Shown here: piece by piece, positions 8,540 through 17,653 of the stretch
Layout: every line of letters begins with the position of its first letter
How positions within the stretch are numbered: the stretch's first letter is position 1
Origin: Roseateles_B sp051857535
GTDB taxonomy: Bacteria; Pseudomonadota; Gammaproteobacteria; Burkholderiales; Burkholderiaceae_C
Reading direction: 5' to 3'
Assembly (NCBI RefSeq): GCF_051857535.1
Contig: NZ_JBPZGY010000002.1
Coordinates: 505,062-569,061 of the forward strand
Length of the DNA stretch: 64,000 nt
The notes under the pieces: generated by a model
The model's input: the letters and a program-made list of their open reading frames with translations, nothing else
The model's database searches: none
What the model was told of the DNA's origin: nothing
Translations under genes and position numbers: made by a program

Positions 8540-9101
8540 ATGGGCCTCAGGAGTGCCGTGGATGGCTGCAGATGGGGACAGCGGGCCGCTCTGCAAGACC
8601 GGGTCCGCCCGGATGCCTCATGGATTCCCCTGGCGGGGGAGGGCGGCGATTTGCGGCGTCGTCGCCACACTTTGTGACAGGTGCGGGCTTTTGGGGGCTT
8701 CCACTAGCGGGGGGACGTGGCCCTGCTGCCAGAATTCGGGCCAGGCGCATCTGCGTCGCCCGGCGCTGCTTCCGGCTGTCATCTGCCTTGCATATGCGAG
8801 CGGCACACTGGAACCCGGCGCGCGATGTCGTCAGGCGGTACCGCGTCTGCCCCAGTGATGGCAGCTCGGGTTCTGCCCTGCGCCTGGGTGGTGTTCGGCC
8901 GAGGCAGTCTTTGTGGTCGGAGTGGCTCCTGCATGCGGTTTTATGTGCTGAGTCCTATGAGCGAAAACGTTTGGCTTCCCGCAAAAGTGAGAAGTGAAAC
9001 GTTTGCGCTTGATTTTGTTTCTGTTGTGTGCACTTGACTCGCCGAGCTCCATGGTTTTGGTGGGTTGTCGGTTTTTTATTCTTTCTTGAGGAGTTGTCGG
9101 C
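8540..9101. other. intergenic region upstream of the Oar-like receptor
   Basis: A 562-base stretch with no supported gene. The left 400 bases are GC-rich and featureless to me. The right 150 bases become clearly richer in A and T and carry two AAACGTTT palindromes (listed separately) and the ribosome binding site GAGGAG at about 9087. No cobalamin riboswitch-like conserved box was recognised. Confidence 0.6.
8961..9008. promoter_or_regulatory. pair of AAACGTTT operator-like palindromes
   Basis: Two copies of the palindrome AAACGTTT lie at 8965-8972 and 8997-9004, 32 bp apart centre to centre, which is close to three helical turns. The flanks also resemble each other (GCGAAAACGTTTGGC and GTGAAACGTTTGCGC). 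The core fits the half-site pattern of LacI/GalR-type repressors (AA-CG-TT). They end about 97 bp before the start of the TonB-dependent receptor gene, so they probably control it. No LacI-type gene lies in the window. Confidence 0.5.
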
Positions 9102-12100
9102 ATGAACGACTTGCATTGGTCTCGCTTTTCCCGCACGGCGCTGAGCGTCGCGGTGGCCATCGTGGCTGCTGCTCCGGCGCTGGCGCAGAACACCACGGCT
9201 GCCGTGGGTGGGCGCGTGACGTCGCCCGATGGCAAGCCGGTCGCGGGCGCGACGGTGCTCATCGTGCACACTGAGTCGGGCTCGGCGAACAGCCTGACGA
9301 CGGACAGCGAGGGCCGCTACTCGGCACGCGGTCTGCGCGCCGGCGGTCCCTACGTCATCACGGTGACCAAGGGCAGCGACAGCAACCAGCGCCAGGGCGT
9401 GTTCCTGGCCCTGGCCGAAACCACCGCCATTGACCTGACCGTCGGCCAGGCCCAGAACCAGCTGGCTCAGGTGACGATCTCGGGCAGCAGCACCAAGATC
9501 AACTCGGCCACCATGGGCTCGGGCACCAACCTGACCGGCGCCGAGCTGGCCGCCCAGTTCTCCATGCAGCGCAATCTGCAGGACTATGCCCGCCTGGATC
9601 CCCGCATCGCCCAGACCAACAAGGAAAACGGCGAGATCTCGGCAGCCGGCCAGAACAACCGCTTCAACTCCATCACCGTCGACGGCGTGTCCATCAGCGA
9701 CACCTTCGGCCTGGAAGCCAACAACCTGCCGACGATGAAGCAGCCGGTGTCGATGGATGCCATCGACTCGGTGCAGATCAACCTGTCCAACTATGACGTG
9801 ACGCAAAAGGGCTATACCGGTGCGAACGTCAATGCGGTGACCAAGTCGGGCACCAACAAGTTCAAGGGCACGGTCACCTATACCTATCGTGACCAGGATA
9901 TGGCCGGCCGCCGATGGAACCGTCCGCCCACGGACACCTTCACCCGCCTGACCCCCTTCAAGGAAAAGCTGTACGGCTTCACCTTGGGCGGCCCGATCAT
10001 CAAGGACAAGCTCTTCTTCTTCACGGCCTACGAAGAGCAGCACAACAGCATCTCCTCGCCTGCCTACGGCCCGGCCGGCTCGACGAACGCGACTGCGGTG
10101 AACATCACCCAGGCGCAGACCGCCGAAGTCCAGAAGATCATGCAGGACGTCTACAAGGTGGACGCCGGCAGCCTGACCAACGTCAGTGGCCAGGAACTGA
10201 GCGTCAAGGACGCCCTGGTCAAGCTGGACTGGAACATCAGCGACAAGCACCGTGCCAACGTCCGCTACACCAAGACCGAGCAGAACGAGCCCACCCTGCC
10301 GGGCTTCGGCACCAATCAGCTGGCCCTGAGCTCCTACTGGTACCGTGAGCGCAAGACCATCGAGACCGTGGTGGCCCAGCTGTTCAGCGACTGGACGGAA
10401 GACTTCTCGACTGAGCTGAAGATCTCGAACCGCGACTACGAGAAGGCCACGCTGAGCGACACCAACCTGCCGCAGATCAACGTGACGTGGACCAATGGCA
10501 GCAGCCGCACGCTGAACCTCGGCACGGAGCGCAGCCGCCACCTCAACAACCTCAAGACCAAGACGCTGGACGGCTACTTCGCCGGCAACCTGTTCGTGGG
10601 CGACCATGAAATCAAGGGCGGTGCGGACCTGTCCCGCAACGAGATCTACAACGTCTTCCTGCAGGATGCCCGCGGCAACTACACCTTCTCGGGCAGCGGC
10701 GCTCCCGGCACCGCCAACGACCCGCTGACGATGCTGCGCAACGGCATCCCGACGTCCTACTCGGTGCAACTGCCCTTCCCGGGCAAGAAGCTGGAAGACT
10801 CGATCGCGAACTGGACGCTGACCAACATCGGCTTCTTCCTTCAGGACACCTGGAAGATCAACAAGAAGCTGAACATCACGGCCGGCATCCGCGTTGACGA
10901 GGTGAAGACGGACGACCGCCCGGTGGCCAACGCTGCCGCAGCCCTGCCGGTGGTGCCTGGCAATGCCGCCACCAACACCCGCCAGACCGGCGGCTTCGGC
11001 ATGGACAACACGGCCAATGTCGACGGCCAGAAGCTGGTGCAGCCGCGCCTGGGCTTCAACTACCAGCTGGACACGGTGGCTCAGCGCAAGTCGCAGATCC
11101 GCGGCGGCGTGGGTCTGTTCCAGGGCGCCGCGGCCAATGTGTGGCTGACCAATCCCTACCAGAACGTCGGCTCCACCGCCGTCTACAACTGCGGCGGCTC
11201 GACCAACCCCTGCCCTGCCGGCTTGCGCTTCAACCCGGACGGTGATCACCAGCCGGCACTGACCGGCACGCCCCAGGCCAACGTCGACTTCGTCGAGAAG
11301 GGCCTGTCGCAGCCGTCCGTGTGGAAGCTCAACCTGGCCTGGGATGGCCAGCTGCCCTGGTACGGCCTGGAGGCCGGCGTGGAATGGCTGCACACCAAGG
11401 TCAAGCAAGGCCTGTACTACCAGCACCTGAACCTGGGCACCGTGACGGCCTACGCACCGGACGGCCGTGAGATGTACTACAACGCCGCCGGTCGCAGCGA
11501 AGCCTGCTGGGCCGCGGGCACCGACTCGTTCAACTCGAACTGCGGTCTGCGTTCCAAGGCGCTGTCCAATGCCGCCTACAACAACGTGCTGCTCGCCGCC
11601 TCCACCAACAAGGGCGACGGCGACACGCTGACCTTCCAGCTCTCGCAGCGCGTGAACAGCAACCTGCGCTGGTCCGTGGCCTACACCCGCACTGCTGCAA
11701 CGGAAGTCAGCCCGCTGGCCTCCTCGGTGTCGAGCTCGAGCTGGAACAACCGCGCCAACTTCAACCCGAACGAGAACGTGGCGGCCAACTCGCAGTACCT
11801 GATCCGCGACCGCATCAGTGCTGCCGTGAACTTCAGCAAGGCCTTTGTCGACAACTACAAGACCACGCTGGGCGTGTTCTATGAAGGTCGTGCCGGCAAG
11901 CCCTACAGCTGGGTCTACCGCAACGACATGAACGGCGACGGCCGCGCCCGCAATGACCTGATGTACATCCCCAAGGCCCCCGGCTCGGGTGAAGTCGTGT
12001 TCCGCCTGCCGGGCCAGACCGTGGCTGCCTCCGGTGCCGCTGCCGAAGCCGCCTTCTGGGACGTGGTCAACGGCGACAAGGCACTGCGCAACGCCAAGGG

Positions 12101-12437
12101 CGGTGTCGTGGGTCGCAACTCGGCCTTCGCTCCCTGGGTCAACAACTTCGACCTGCGCCTGTCGCAGGAAGTGCGCGGCATCACGGCCGGTGGCAAGGGC
12201 GTGATCACCCTGGACATCATGAACGTGGGCAATCTGCTGAACCGTCGCTGGGGCCAGGTCTCCGAGGCGGGCTTCCCGTCCACCCGCAGCTTCGTGAACT
12301 TCGCCGGCATCACGCCTGACGGCAAGATGGTGTATGCCGTGGCAACGCCTGATCCGCTGGTCACCCCGACGGACGCATCGGGTCGTACCCGCCTGGCGCA
12401 GTGGGGCATGAACCTGACCGCCCGCTACGAGTTCTGA
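9102..12437 (+). CDS. Oar-like TonB-dependent outer membrane receptor
   Basis: An 1111-aa outer membrane protein. A signal peptide ends at about residue 29 (PALAQ). A carboxypeptidase-regulatory-like beta-sandwich covers about residues 33-120 (GRVTSPDGKPVAGATVLIV). A plug domain follows (ITVDGVSISDTFG near 190; YTGANVNAVTKSGTNKFKG) and then a long beta-barrel ending in the aromatic terminus MNLTARYEF. This architecture is that of the Oar family, larger than siderophore receptors. Oar of Myxococcus is needed for export of the protease PopC; other members are thought to import peptides or glycans, so the substrate here is open. It has a strong ribosome binding site (GAGGAG), stands alone, and is closed by a clear terminator. 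Confidence 0.9.
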   Translation: MNDLHWSRFSRTALSVAVAIVAAAPALAQNTTAAVGGRVTSPDGKPVAGATVLIVHTESGSANSLTTDSEGRYSARGLRAGGPYVITVTKGSDSNQRQGVFLALAETTAIDLTVGQAQNQLAQVTISGSSTKINSATMGSGTNLTGAELAAQFSMQRNLQDYARLDPRIAQTNKENGEISAAGQNNRFNSITVDGVSISDTFGLEANNLPTMKQPVSMDAIDSVQINLSNYDVTQKGYTGANVNAVTKSGTNKFKGTVTYTYRDQDMAGRRWNRPPTDTFTRLTPFKEKLYGFTLGGPIIKDKLFFFTAYEEQHNSISSPAYGPAGSTNATAVNITQAQTAEVQKIMQDVYKVDAGSLTNVSGQELSVKDALVKLDWNISDKHRANVRYTKTEQNEPTLPGFGTNQLALSSYWYRERKTIETVVAQLFSDWTEDFSTELKISNRDYEKATLSDTNLPQINVTWTNGSSRTLNLGTERSRHLNNLKTKTLDGYFAGNLFVGDHEIKGGADLSRNEIYNVFLQDARGNYTFSGSGAPGTANDPLTMLRNGIPTSYSVQLPFPGKKLEDSIANWTLTNIGFFLQDTWKINKKLNITAGIRVDEVKTDDRPVANAAAALPVVPGNAATNTRQTGGFGMDNTANVDGQKLVQPRLGFNYQLDTVAQRKSQIRGGVGLFQGAAANVWLTNPYQNVGSTAVYNCGGSTNPCPAGLRFNPDGDHQPALTGTPQANVDFVEKGLSQPSVWKLNLAWDGQLPWYGLEAGVEWLHTKVKQGLYYQHLNLGTVTAYAPDGREMYYNAAGRSEACWAAGTDSFNSNCGLRSKALSNAAYNNVLLAASTNKGDGDTLTFQLSQRVNSNLRWSVAYTRTAATEVSPLASSVSSSSWNNRANFNPNENVAANSQYLIRDRISAAVNFSKAFVDNYKTTLGVFYEGRAGKPYSWVYRNDMNGDGRARNDLMYIPKAPGSGEVVFRLPGQTVAASGAAAEAAFWDVVNGDKALRNAKGGVVGRNSAFAPWVNNFDLRLSQEVRGITAGGKGVITLDIMNVGNLLNRRWGQVSEAGFPSTRSFVNFAGITPDGKMVYAVATPDPLVTPTDASGRTRLAQWGMNLTARYEF

Positions 12438-12480
12438 TCCTGCAGGCCGGCGCCTGCCGGCCCGCTTTCAGGACCTTGGC

Positions 12481-12513
12481 AAGGCCGCAGCTCGAAAGGG
12501 CTGCGGCCTTTTT
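12481..12513 (+). terminator. Rho-independent terminator after the Oar-like gene
   Basis: Inverted repeat AAGGCCGCAGC / GCTGCGGCCTT (12481-12491 and 12500-12510) with an 8-base loop, followed by a T-run. It starts 43 bases after the receptor's stop codon. Confidence 0.88.
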
Positions 12514-12545
12514 CATGGACGCCCGGGCCCGACCCTCGCAGTCAC

Positions 12546-13316
12546 TCAGGGCTGAGGAACCTTGGGCATGCCCAGCGCGCGGATCGCAGCGTCAATGGCC
12601 TGCATCATGGCTTCCGGCGTCTTCTTGCTGCACATCATGTGGCGCTGCAGGCCCGCCGGCAGGTCCGGGAAGTTGATCGCGCCGAGCTTCTTGCTCACTT
12701 CGCCTTGGCGGCTTAGCCAGAGGTAGTCCTCGCGGTCCATGAACATGTAGTCTGCACGGCCGGCCCCCAGCATGCGGGTGAGCTGCACCGGCGTCACCGT
12801 GGCGCGCAGGGGCGCGGGCGTCTGTTGCCGGATGAGGGCGTCGAGTTCGCTGCCATAGGAGATGCCGTCGACCACCGCCATGCGCAGCGTGCTGTCCGCC
12901 AGCAGGCTGGCAAGGCTGCGGTGGGCGTGCACTGCAGCTGCGGCGCGCGGGCCGGCGAGCACTACGTGCGGCAGGTCCTGCGACATGGGCAGGCTGAAGC
13001 GCGCATACAGCTCGCGCTCGGGGAGCTTGTACCAGCCGGGAGAGCACAGGGGGCGTTCGTTGGCCTGCAGCTCCAGCTGGATGCGCTTGAGCGGCGCCTC
13101 CTCCATCTGCGCCGTGATGCCGGCCGCTGCCAGGACCGCCCGGGACTGCTCGATCAGCAGGCCCTTGGGTTGGCGGTCCTCGGTGTAGGAGTAGGGCGGC
13201 TTGTCACGGTAGAGCAGCGTCAGCGTGCGCTCATCCGGCTGCGCTGCCGAGGGCCGGACCAGCGCCAGCGCCAGCGCCAGTGCAGCCAGGGCGAGGGGGC
13301 GATGGGTGTGCTTCAT
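12546..13316 (-). CDS. periplasmic solute-binding protein, family 3-like
   Basis: A 256-aa exported protein with a signal peptide (ALALALALVRPSAAQ, cleavage near residue 25). The rest resembles family 3 amino-acid-type binding proteins (LTLLYRDKPPYSY at the start of the mature part; MFMDREDYLWL late). Single-gene members of this kind, without an ABC permease nearby, are common in Proteobacteria and of unknown ligand. Its ATG overlaps the stop codon of ylqF (ATGA, 13313-13316), so the two are probably translationally coupled, though no functional link is evident. The frame is open further upstream inside ylqF, but the signal peptide fixes the start. Confidence 0.78.
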   Translation of the reverse strand: MKHTHRPLALAALALALALVRPSAAQPDERTLTLLYRDKPPYSYTEDRQPKGLLIEQSRAVLAAAGITAQMEEAPLKRIQLELQANERPLCSPGWYKLPERELYARFSLPMSQDLPHVVLAGPRAAAAVHAHRSLASLLADSTLRMAVVDGISYGSELDALIRQQTPAPLRATVTPVQLTRMLGAGRADYMFMDREDYLWLSRQGEVSKKLGAINFPDLPAGLQRHMMCSKKTPEAMMQAIDAAIRALGMPKVPQP

Positions 13317-14275
13317 TCTGCTTCGGGGGCGTCCCAGCTGTCTCGGCTGGACCGGCCCTTGCGCTGAGCCTTCTTTTCCTGTGCCAGCCGCTCGCGTTCG
13401 GCGTCGGCGATGGCAGCGGCGGCGGCCCAGGCCTTGAACTCCTCCGGCGTCTCCAGGCTGATGCGGCCCAGCACACCCTGGCGGAAGTCGTACATCAGGA
13501 TCTCCGCAGCCTTCTGCATGTTCACCCGGCCGCCACCCAGCACTGCCCCGCGCTTGCGGCCGATGGCCTCCAGCAGCGCATCGTCCTTGAGCGTCTCGAC
13601 GGCGCCTTCCAGCTTGTAGCGGGCCTGCAGCAGCGGCGCGTAATGCACGCGCAGATAGTCGAGCAACTCCAGGGCGACCTCTTCCTCGTCCAGCGCATTG
13701 CGGCCGACGGCACCGCTGGCGGCCAGCTTGTAGCCGCTCTCGGGGATGTTGATGCGGGGCCACAGCATGCCGGGGGTGTCGAAAAGATAGGCGTCCTGGT
13801 CGAGCACGATGCGCTGCTCGACCTTGGTGATGCCGGGTTCGTCCCCCGTCTTGGCGGACTTCTTGCCCACCAGCGTGTTGATCAGCGTGGACTTGCCCAC
13901 ATTGGGAATGCCGCAGATCAGGATGCGCAACGGCTTGCTCATGCCGCCGCGCAGGGGCGCCAGCTCGCGGCAGGCGGCCACCAGGGCCTTGGCAGGGGCC
14001 TTGTTGCCTGCGTCCAGGGGCATGGCCCGCGTGCCGGGCTGGGCGTTGTAGTGGTCCAGCCAGAGCTGGGTGCGGGCCGGGTCGGCCAGGTCCTGCTTAT
14101 TGAGCAGCTTGAGGCTGGGCTTGCCGTCGGTCAGCGAGGCCAGCAAGGGATTGGCACTGGAGCCGGGCAGGCGGGCATCGACGAGCTCGATGACCACGTC
14201 AATGCCTTGCTTCATGCGCTCCTTGATTGCCTTGCGGGTCGCATGCATATGACCCGGGAACCATTGGATGGCCAT
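13313..14275 (-). CDS. ylqF: ribosome biogenesis GTPase YlqF/RbgA
   Basis: A 320-aa cytosolic GTPase of the circularly permuted family, involved in late assembly of the 50S subunit. The N-terminus MAIQWFPGHMHATRK is diagnostic. G motifs appear in permuted order: G4 NKQD near residue 57, G1 GIPNVGKST near 121, and G3 DTPGM near 166. The C-terminal 130 residues form the helical RNA-binding part. Length is slightly above that of the Bacillus protein because of a charged tail. It overlaps the downstream binding-protein gene by 4 bp. The histidine kinase gene begins a new unit on the same strand 43 bp further on. Confidence 0.93.
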   Translation of the reverse strand: MAIQWFPGHMHATRKAIKERMKQGIDVVIELVDARLPGSSANPLLASLTDGKPSLKLLNKQDLADPARTQLWLDHYNAQPGTRAMPLDAGNKAPAKALVAACRELAPLRGGMSKPLRILICGIPNVGKSTLINTLVGKKSAKTGDEPGITKVEQRIVLDQDAYLFDTPGMLWPRINIPESGYKLAASGAVGRNALDEEEVALELLDYLRVHYAPLLQARYKLEGAVETLKDDALLEAIGRKRGAVLGGGRVNMQKAAEILMYDFRQGVLGRISLETPEEFKAWAAAAAIADAERERLAQEKKAQRKGRSSRDSWDAPEAE

Positions 14276-14318
14276 GCTGGGATTTCTTTCCTGTGTCGCG
14301 GTACGGTGGGCTGGGCCG

Positions 14319-17174
14319 CTATTGTCCTGTAGGCGGGCCCTCGGTCGTGAAGTGCAGAGGCGCCTCGCCCTCGGTCACCCGCAGCGGTGCCTGGCGCGGC
14401 AGGTCCAGGATGAATCGTGTGCCCTGGCCCGGGCTGCTCTGCACGCGCAAGTGGCCGCCAAAGAGCTGCTCGATGATGTTGTAGCTGATGGACAGACCCA
14501 GCCCGGTGCCGCCGCGTCCCAGCTTGGTGGTGAAGAAGGGCTCGAAGACGCGGTGCAGCAGCTCGGGTGCGATGCCCTGACCGTCGTCGGCGAATTCCAG
14601 CGCCAGCCAGCCAGGGGCGGTGCTGCGTGCACGGATGCTCATCAAGCCCTCGCGCGAGCTGTTCTCGAAGGCGTGGAGCAGGGCGTTATTGATGAAGTTG
14701 CTCAGTACCTGGCCCAGGGGGCCGGGGTAGGCGTCGAGCTCCAGTCCGGGCGGGATGTCGATCTCCACGCGGTGCCCGGCCTTGCGCACCACGCCCATCA
14801 TGGTGGCGACGATGTCGGTGACAGTGAGGGCCAGGTCGAAGACGCGGCGCTGTTCACTGGTGCGATCCACCGCCACCTGCTTGAAGCTCGCGACCAGCCC
14901 GGCTGCTGTCTGCAGACCCCGATGGATCAGCTGCGCGGCCTGCCGTGCCTCATCCACGTAGCGGGCCAGGCTGCTGCGCCGCAGTGTGTTGGTGCTCATG
15001 GCCGCCTCGATCTCATCGGTCTTGCTCTGCAGGGTGCCGGCCATCAGCAAGGAGTTGCCGATGGGGGTGTTGAGCTCGTGCGCCACGCCGGCCACCAGCG
15101 CGCCCAGTGCCGCCAGCTTTTCCTGCGCCGCCAGCTGCTTCTGGGCGTCGCCGAGATCGGAGTAAGCGCGGGCGTTGTCCAAGGCAATGGCGGTATAGGC
15201 ACTGAGGGTGCGGAACACCAGGCGCTCCATCTCGCCGTAGGCATCCTGCAGCGGCGACTGGATGGTCATCACCCCCAGCACGCGGTCGCCGATGGTCAGA
15301 GGCGCGAACAGGGCGCTCAGGGTGCGCATGGTGCCGGGCACCTGGCTGGGGTCGGAACCGTCGGGGGCGAGTGCCACCAGCAGCTCGCGGCGCTCGCGCA
15401 GGGCGCGCGCGGCATTGCTTTCTTCGGCATCGAGGCGGATGCGGTGGGGCGGCAGGCGCTGGCCCTGCTCCACGTCAAAGACGGAGCTCATGGTGAGCCC
15501 GTCGGCATCGATGAGGTAGACGGCAAAGCTGCGTGCATCCAGCAGGGCATGAACATGGCGCTCCAGCACGGCGAACACCGAGGGCGCGTCCAGCTTGGTG
15601 GTGATCTCCTGGCCTATGGTTCCCAGGCGCGCAAGCGTGCCGCTGGTCTGCTGGGCCAGCTCGGCTCGCTGCGCCTGCGCATGGGCCAGCGCGCGGTGAT
15701 GGGCGGACTCTGCGCGCTCGCTTTCCGTCATGTAGCGCAGTTGCATGGCCAGCATGCGGCCGGTGACGTCCTGGCCGTGCATGCGCTCGCGCAGCGCGCT
15801 GGCGCGGACGGCGGCCCGGTAGGCCGCTTCGAAGCGGCCCAGGTCGGCATTGGTCTGGGCCTGCAGCTCAAGCAGCTCGATGGGCGGGGAATAGTGCTGG
15901 ATGGCCGAGGCTGCCGCCAGTGCCTGGTCCAGGTGCCAGGCGGCCTGGGCCAGGTGCCCGGAGTCTGGCTGCTGCCGCTGGCGCTCCCGGGCGATCTGTG
16001 CCAGCGCCTGATGGGCCATGACCTGCAGGTCGCCCACCTGATCCTGGCAGGCATCGTCCAGGCAGGACTGGGCGACCTGCTGGGCTTCATCCAGCCGGCG
16101 CAGACGCATCAGTGCCAAGGCACGGCTGCGCCGAAGGTCCATGGCCAGGTCGCGGGCCTCGGCCCGGGCTTCCAGCGCGTCGAGGCGATCCAGCGCTTCG
16201 GCGTACTGCTGCTGATCCAGGGCCAACTCGGCCCGGTAGCGCAGGGCGATGGCGTAGTAGCGCGAGGCCTGCAGGGGGCGGAGGGTCTGCTCGGCCTCGT
16301 CCAGGCGCTGCTGGGCGAGGTCCAGCCGCCCCAGGTGCCTCAGGGCTTCGCCCACCTGGCTCTGGCAGCTGCCGATGGCGCTGGGCCAGGCAGTGGGCAG
16401 GGCCAGGTCAAGCCCGCGTTGCACCCACTCGAGGGCAGCGTCGTGGTCGTTGAGGCTGGTAAAGGCATTGCCGATATTGCTCGCCGCGAGGATGGCCAGG
16501 TGGAGCTGTCCGCTGTACAGGGCCAACTGATGGCAGCGCACATAGGCTTCGATGGCCTGGGCGTAGTCGCTGCGGCGGTAGGCCCGCGTGGCACGGAGCT
16601 GCTGGAGGGCCGCCTGCACATAGGGCGGCCAGGCGGACGGCTCCTGCATGTCTGCCTCCAGAGCGTGCTCGGGCTCCTGCCTGCGCAGGACCTGCAGTCG
16701 CGCCAGCGAGGCGCGGTAGTAGATTTCGCGGGCGCGCTCGGACGCCTGGGCCGAACGCTCGGCAGCCTGGCGAAGGCATTGGTCGCGTTCGGCGAAATTG
16801 CCCGTGCCCGTGGCAATGGCGGCCTGGACGCCCAGCAGATCTGCGGCGAGGACGAGGCTGGGCGCCTCCTGAGCCCGCAGGCCTGCCACGAGCTCGGTGG
16901 CCTCCGTCAGGCGGGCTTGTAGTCGCAGCAGCTCGGCCTGCGTCAAGCTGAACAGCCACTGCTCCTGGATGCTCAGGGCTTTCCCGCTCCTCTCGCTTTC
17001 CCTCGTGGCGATGGCAAGACAGTCTGCGGCACGGCAGCTGTCTCGCTCCCGCAACTGCCAGGCCAGACGGATGCAAGAAGAGGTTTCAGTCGGCAGCAGA
17101 TGCAAGTCGCCCTGCCCATACCAGGGCTGCAAGGCATCGTCTGTGTCGTACAGGGCGTCGAGTTCACCGGGCAT
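14319..17174 (-). CDS. TPR - GAF - histidine kinase hybrid sensor, soluble
   Basis: About 951 aa with no evident signal or membrane segment. Residues 1-500 are helical and repeat-like, rich in Ala, Leu and Gln with TPR-type spacing (ASNIGNAFTSLNDHDAALEW is one repeat). A GAF domain covers about 515-665 (SFAVYLIDADGLTMSSVFDV). The kinase core follows: H-box GVAHELNTPIGN near 696, N-box NFINNALLHAFE, G1 DDGQGI, F-box FEPFFTTK and G2 GGTGLGLSI. It is thus a cytosolic autophosphorylating kinase, probably reading a protein or small ligand. No response regulator or receiver domain is adjacent, so it is an orphan. ATG at 17174 is preferred over the GTG at 17186. Confidence 0.88.
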   Translation of the reverse strand: MPGELDALYDTDDALQPWYGQGDLHLLPTETSSCIRLAWQLRERDSCRAADCLAIATRESERSGKALSIQEQWLFSLTQAELLRLQARLTEATELVAGLRAQEAPSLVLAADLLGVQAAIATGTGNFAERDQCLRQAAERSAQASERAREIYYRASLARLQVLRRQEPEHALEADMQEPSAWPPYVQAALQQLRATRAYRRSDYAQAIEAYVRCHQLALYSGQLHLAILAASNIGNAFTSLNDHDAALEWVQRGLDLALPTAWPSAIGSCQSQVGEALRHLGRLDLAQQRLDEAEQTLRPLQASRYYAIALRYRAELALDQQQYAEALDRLDALEARAEARDLAMDLRRSRALALMRLRRLDEAQQVAQSCLDDACQDQVGDLQVMAHQALAQIARERQRQQPDSGHLAQAAWHLDQALAAASAIQHYSPPIELLELQAQTNADLGRFEAAYRAAVRASALRERMHGQDVTGRMLAMQLRYMTESERAESAHHRALAHAQAQRAELAQQTSGTLARLGTIGQEITTKLDAPSVFAVLERHVHALLDARSFAVYLIDADGLTMSSVFDVEQGQRLPPHRIRLDAEESNAARALRERRELLVALAPDGSDPSQVPGTMRTLSALFAPLTIGDRVLGVMTIQSPLQDAYGEMERLVFRTLSAYTAIALDNARAYSDLGDAQKQLAAQEKLAALGALVAGVAHELNTPIGNSLLMAGTLQSKTDEIEAAMSTNTLRRSSLARYVDEARQAAQLIHRGLQTAAGLVASFKQVAVDRTSEQRRVFDLALTVTDIVATMMGVVRKAGHRVEIDIPPGLELDAYPGPLGQVLSNFINNALLHAFENSSREGLMSIRARSTAPGWLALEFADDGQGIAPELLHRVFEPFFTTKLGRGGTGLGLSISYNIIEQLFGGHLRVQSSPGQGTRFILDLPRQAPLRVTEGEAPLHFTTEGPPTGQ

Positions 17175-17653
17175 GACACGCGGCACCGCAAGGCTGAGAA
17201 GACCTGCATCTTGCCTCAGTCCGTCCCTCTGGCAAGCGGGGGCTGAGGGTGCCTTGTGCAGTTGCGCTGCACCTGGTGGTGATCTTTGGCGATGGGCGCC
17301 GACGACGGCCGTTCTTCGCCCGCTTGTGCGATTCGCGTTTCAATGTCCTGCGGACAAGCGGGGGAAATATGGATGTCAGATCTAACAGGTAGCCGCGCTA
17401 ATAGCGGTGGCTAGCATCCGCTCCCACCTGCTAGGCACGGCTGTTGGAGGTAAGGCGGTCGAGTGGAGCAAGGGCGCCGACAGGCGCCTGGATGCGGGCC
17501 ATCCCTGGTCGATGGCGCGTACTCCGGACTTGTCGGCAAGGCTGGGCGCCGTCACCCAGGCGTTCATGTCGACGAGGACCGGTCCAAGGCCCCACCAGGT
17601 CTGACTGGATGAACCAGGGGAAAACCCCTGACAACAAGCAAAGAGAGAGCAAG
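17175..17653. other. intergenic region between kinase and M4 protease genes
   Basis: A 479-base divergent control region. No gene is supported. It contains a small hairpin at 17615-17630 (CAGGGG, loop AAAA, CCCCTG) that ends 23 bases before the protease start codon and would lie in its 5' leader. The ribosome binding region is purine-rich (AAAGAGAGAGCAAG). I could not identify a convincing promoter. Confidence 0.55.

Noticed and set aside
8533..8997. Plus-strand frame between mtfA and the receptor gene
   Set aside because: Cys/Arg-rich product without domain, no ribosome binding site, and it ends in the AT-rich control region.
8540..9101. Cobalamin riboswitch in front of the TonB-dependent receptor
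   Set aside because: Such receptors are often B12-controlled, but I could not find the conserved B12-box core or its flanking helices.
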